Below, one piece after another: positions 61,104-64,000 of a DNA stretch of 64,000 nt. Within the stretch, counting starts at the first letter, position 1. Every line of letters starts with the position of its first letter. Position numbers and translations under genes: made by a program. Source of the DNA: Thiodiazotropha sp040506195 (GTDB lineage Bacteria > Pseudomonadota > Gammaproteobacteria > Chromatiales > Chromatiaceae); the NCBI GenBank assembly GCA_040506195.1, contig JBEVXH010000012.1, positions 51,441-115,440 of the forward strand. The letters run 5' to 3'. Under the pieces are notes generated by a model. That model did no database searches and had not been told where the DNA came from. It saw nothing but the letters and a program-made list of their open reading frames with translations.

Positions 61104-61622
61104 TGTTGGCTCTATTGATGAATACGGAACCTCGATCTTAGATTGAAACGGCCGGACTCCAATACGCTTGCTTTAGATTCAATTGCGGTTCATCTATCAA
61201 AACGCACTCTTCTCATGCGTACGTTTTAGCCAAGCCTGTCAATCCTGAATCATGCGATTCCATCAAGTTGAATACCCGGTCTCCTCTATAGAAGTTTACA
61301 AGATACCCAAGATGGGGCCATGCACACCATGCCAAGAACCGCTCAGTGCGGACAGCATCATGACCGACACCATCTCCAGCCCATCTGCATACAAGATTAT
61401 GGTATTGGTTGAACACTCATAACCAGCTAGCATTGGCCAAAATTCGCTGGAGACAATATTAAGTTTAATTGACATTTGGGTTATATCAAGCTCCCCAGTT
61501 ATTTATTTCCCATGCTCATTTAAAAACCGATATTCACTATCAGATTTCAGGAATCACATGTTATTATACCAGGATCAAATGGCCGCTAAGCGCCATCCCA
61601 ATCCAACAACTGTCAACTATCC

Positions 61623-63290
61623 ATGGCCCAGTACATTTACACGATGAACAGGGTGGGTAAGGTCGTCCCACCTAAGAAACCGATATTACGCGATATATCA
61701 CTCTCCTTTTTTCCCGGCGCCAAGATCGGTGTGCTGGGCCTCAACGGCGCCGGCAAATCAACCCTGTTACGTATCATGGCGGGTGTCGATACAGATATTG
61801 AAGGAGAAGCGCGACCGCAGCCGGGCATCCGCATCGGCTACCTGCCCCAGGAACCGCAATTGGACGAATCCACCGATGTGCGTGGTAATGTGGAAGCCGC
61901 ATTGGGCGATGTAAAACAGGCCCTGGCCCGCTTAGACGAGGTCTATGCCGCTTATGCAGAGGCGGATGCCGATTTCGACGCCCTGGCAAAAGAGCAGGCT
62001 GAACTCGAAAATATCATCCAGGCCACTGATGGACACAATATCGAGCGCCAACTGGAAATCGCCGCTGATGCCCTGCGTCTGCCGCCCTGGGATACCGATG
62101 TTAAAACCCTATCGGGTGGTGAAAGGCGCCGTGTGGCTCTATGTAGATTACTGCTTGAAAAACCCGATATGCTGCTGCTCGACGAACCCACCAACCACCT
62201 GGATGCGGAATCGGTGGCCTGGTTGGAACGATTCCTCCATGAATACAGCGGCACAGTGGTTGCGGTCACCCATGATCGCTATTTTCTCGACAATGTTGCC
62301 GGCTGGATCCTTGAACTCGACCGTGGTTATGGCATCCCATGGGAGGGCAACTACTCTTCCTGGCTGGAACAGAAGGAGCAACGCCTGGAACAGGAGTCCC
62401 GCGAGGAAGCGGCCCATATCAAGAGCATGAAGGCGGAGTTGGATTGGGTTCGCTCCAATCCTAAAGGACGCCATGCAAAAAGCAAGGCCCGTCTACAGCG
62501 TTTTGAAGAGTTGCAGTCTCAGGAGTTTCAGAAACGTAATGAGACCAATGAACTCTATATTCCTCCGGGACCGCGGCTGGGCGATCTGGTAATCGACACA
62601 GTAGGTCTCAGAAAATCCTTCGGCGATCGTATGCTATACGACGACCTCACCTTCAACCTGCCCAAAGGTGGCATTGTCGGCATCATAGGCCCCAATGGTG
62701 CGGGAAAAACGACCTTGTTTCGCATCATCACCGGCCAGGAGAAGCCCGATGCCGGAGAGATGCGCATCGGTGAGACGGTGGAAGTCGCCTATGTGGACCA
62801 GAGCCGTGATGCCCTGGACTCAGACAAGACGGTCTGGGAGGAGATCTCTGACTCCCAGGATATCATCACCGTAGACCGCTTTCAGATGCAATCACGAGCC
62901 TATGTCAGCCGCTTCAACTTCAGGGGTTCCGATCAGCAGAAGCGTATCGGCGATCTCTCCGGCGGTGAACGCAACCGGGTGCACCTGGCGAAATTGCTAA
63001 AAAGCGGCGGTAATCTGTTACTCCTCGATGAACCGACCAATGATCTCGATGTGGAGACACTGCGCGCCCTGGAAGAGGCCCTGCTCTCCTTCCCCGGATG
63101 TGCGGTCATCATCAGCCATGACCGCTGGTTCCTCGATCGTATCGCCACCCACATGCTCGCCTTCGAGGGAGATTCCGGCGTGGTGTGGTTTGAAGGCAAC
63201 TATGCCGACTACGAGGCCGATCGCAAACAGCGTCTCGGCGCTGAGGCGGATCAACCGCATCGGATTAAATATAAGCGGCTGAGCGGCTAG
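61623..63290 (+). CDS. ettA: Energy-dependent translational throttle protein EttA
   Basis: A 555-residue ABC-F protein without membrane domains: two nucleotide-binding domains with Walker A GLNGAGKST and GPNGAGKTT, signatures LSGGERRRV and LSGGERNRV, Walker B LLLDEPTNHLD and LLLDEPTNDLD, and the EttA arm/linker (ELDWVRSNPKGRHAKSKARL). EttA gates the first translation steps on the ribosome in response to ATP/ADP. It appears monocistronic. Confidence 0.95.
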   Translation: MAQYIYTMNRVGKVVPPKKPILRDISLSFFPGAKIGVLGLNGAGKSTLLRIMAGVDTDIEGEARPQPGIRIGYLPQEPQLDESTDVRGNVEAALGDVKQALARLDEVYAAYAEADADFDALAKEQAELENIIQATDGHNIERQLEIAADALRLPPWDTDVKTLSGGERRRVALCRLLLEKPDMLLLDEPTNHLDAESVAWLERFLHEYSGTVVAVTHDRYFLDNVAGWILELDRGYGIPWEGNYSSWLEQKEQRLEQESREEAAHIKSMKAELDWVRSNPKGRHAKSKARLQRFEELQSQEFQKRNETNELYIPPGPRLGDLVIDTVGLRKSFGDRMLYDDLTFNLPKGGIVGIIGPNGAGKTTLFRIITGQEKPDAGEMRIGETVEVAYVDQSRDALDSDKTVWEEISDSQDIITVDRFQMQSRAYVSRFNFRGSDQQKRIGDLSGGERNRVHLAKLLKSGGNLLLLDEPTNDLDVETLRALEEALLSFPGCAVIISHDRWFLDRIATHMLAFEGDSGVVWFEGNYADYEADRKQRLGAEADQPHRIKYKRLSG

Positions 63291-63568
63291 AAAGCAGAGT
63301 TTCAAATGAAGTAAGAACCATCCTGTTAACCCATCATGGGAATAATTAGCGTTGGTCAATGTAGGTCAAACTGTTCGAGTAATATGCATACTGATTTATA
63401 TGTGAACAGCCACACCATTACTAAAACAACCATGGCAATTGGATAAATTATAAACCATGCTTAAATTATGTAATTATCAAGCAGCCTGCTATTATTTCCG
63501 CTCTCAGGCTTTATCGGTGACTCCGATTACCTATAAACAGCCTCGGCTTCACATACAAGGTTGATAGT

Positions 63569-63949
63569 ATGATAAATATCGATTGGGATACTAAGTTCGA
63601 AGTCGGTCATGAAAGAATCGACTCGGAGCACAGGGTATTCCTAAATCTGATTCGTACTATCTCTGCAGAAGTGGAGGAAAACGGTAATAAAGAGCGGATA
63701 CTTAGATTACTGGCCGAATTGGCAAAATATGCTGAATTTCATTTTCTAAGTGAAGAGAACGAAATGCTCAGGGTAGACTACCCCGAGTATAACGAACATC
63801 ACCACGAACACGAGAGACTGCTCGCCAAATTTACAGACATGATGACGCAGTTCCGCACCGGGGCACTCCCTCTGGATTCTATTATCGAATTTATTTTCTC
63901 TTGGTTCGCTGTTGAATTGCACCCAAAATTGACCCACCTAGCCCTATAA
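63569..63949 (+). pseudogene. Bacteriohemerythrin gene truncated by an IS21-like end
   Basis: Residues 1-~113 are a hemerythrin domain: WDTKFEVGHERIDSEH (first His ligand region), AEFHFLSEENEM and EHHHEHERL. From position 63910 the frame runs into TGTTGAATTGCACCC, an IS21-like terminus, and ends in a foreign tail (VELHPKLTHLAL). The native C-terminal helix, with the last iron ligands (His...Asp), is missing, so oxygen binding is probably lost. 63291-63568 upstream is AT-rich, without a gene. Confidence 0.75.
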
Positions 63950-64000
63950 TTTGCATCGAATTTTGACCCACGTACAACACTACCTGCACCGAGGTTTTGC
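63910..64000. mobile_element. IS21-like element end running off the window
   Basis: It starts TGTTGAATTGCACCCAAAAT and carries repeats of TTGACCCA, as in the termini at 30321 and 32617 but diverged. The remainder of the element, with any istAB genes, lies beyond 64000. Confidence 0.6.

Noticed and set aside
61213..61416. 67-codon minus-strand ORF before ettA
   Set aside because: No ribosome site, no recognisable family and no neighbour on that strand.

Overview
This 64 kb window looks like a gammaproteobacterial chromosome contig. The evidence is a polar-flagellum/chemotaxis block in Pseudomonas/Vibrio order (fliL to flhF-fleN-fliA-cheYZAB-mot-parC-parP-cheW), a FleN/FlhF pair, CheZ, EttA, and many c-type cytochromes with a periplasmic redox flavour like that of sulfur-oxidising Chromatiales relatives. 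The genus cannot be fixed from the window alone. A run of 100 Ns at 33036-33135 marks an assembly gap.

Region 1 (1-15 kb) is accessory DNA. It opens with an AbiE toxin-antitoxin pair, then a 12.8 kb stretch bounded by two near-identical 20 bp copies of a tRNA-Leu 3' end (2048-2067 and 14849-14868). Inside are a QseBC/PmrAB-like two-component operon with PepSY and DUF4405 genes, a cytochrome b561-diheme c fusion, an SHP-like (DUF1924) cytochrome, a diheme cytochrome c, an Acr3 arsenite pump between decayed RND-efflux fragments, an EF-hand protein, and an operon of FAD/2Fe-2S reductase, membrane protein and octaheme cytochrome c. Four copies of a ~115 bp promoter repeat, each with a CTTAAC-N5-CTTAAA-type direct repeat (PmrA/QseB-like box), precede four of these transcription units. 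I infer that the resident response regulator drives them as one local regulon. Two TA-flanked MITEs, a duplicated small membrane gene (one copy dead) and remnants of a second sensor kinase show heavy rearrangement.

Region 2 (15-28 kb) carries metabolic and stress genes: a GlcG/HbpS-like protein, an exported truncated globin, a LysR regulator, a DUF2892 protein, a MauG/CcpA-type diheme peroxidase, an M48-TPR lipoprotein protease, an orphan bufferin-type DUF2282 precursor, a POT transporter, a tautomerase, an isochorismatase-fold protein and a PAS/GGDEF/EAL protein.

Region 3 (28-33.3 kb) is a toxin-antitoxin island. It lies between a tRNA-Arg fragment (28231-28275, next to an integrase remnant) and the intact tRNA-Arg(ACG) gene, and holds two HipBA-type modules. 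The second module lies between two 151 bp IS21-like deletion elements, together with a broken DUF4062 gene. A 174 bp GC-rich tandem repeat and the N gap follow, then tRNA-Arg and tRNA-Ser(GGA).

Region 4 (33.5-63.3 kb) is core: YbaK-like deacylase, methyltransferase, MobB, DUF2802, then about 20 kb of flagellar and chemotaxis genes on the minus strand (fliLMNOPQR-flhBA-flhF-fleN-fliA-cheYZAB-motCD-parC-parP-cheW) with recognisable sigma-54 promoters. A divergent HDOD-kinase / REC-PAS-GGDEF-EAL pair and ettA follow. The window ends in a bacteriohemerythrin gene cut by another IS21-like end.
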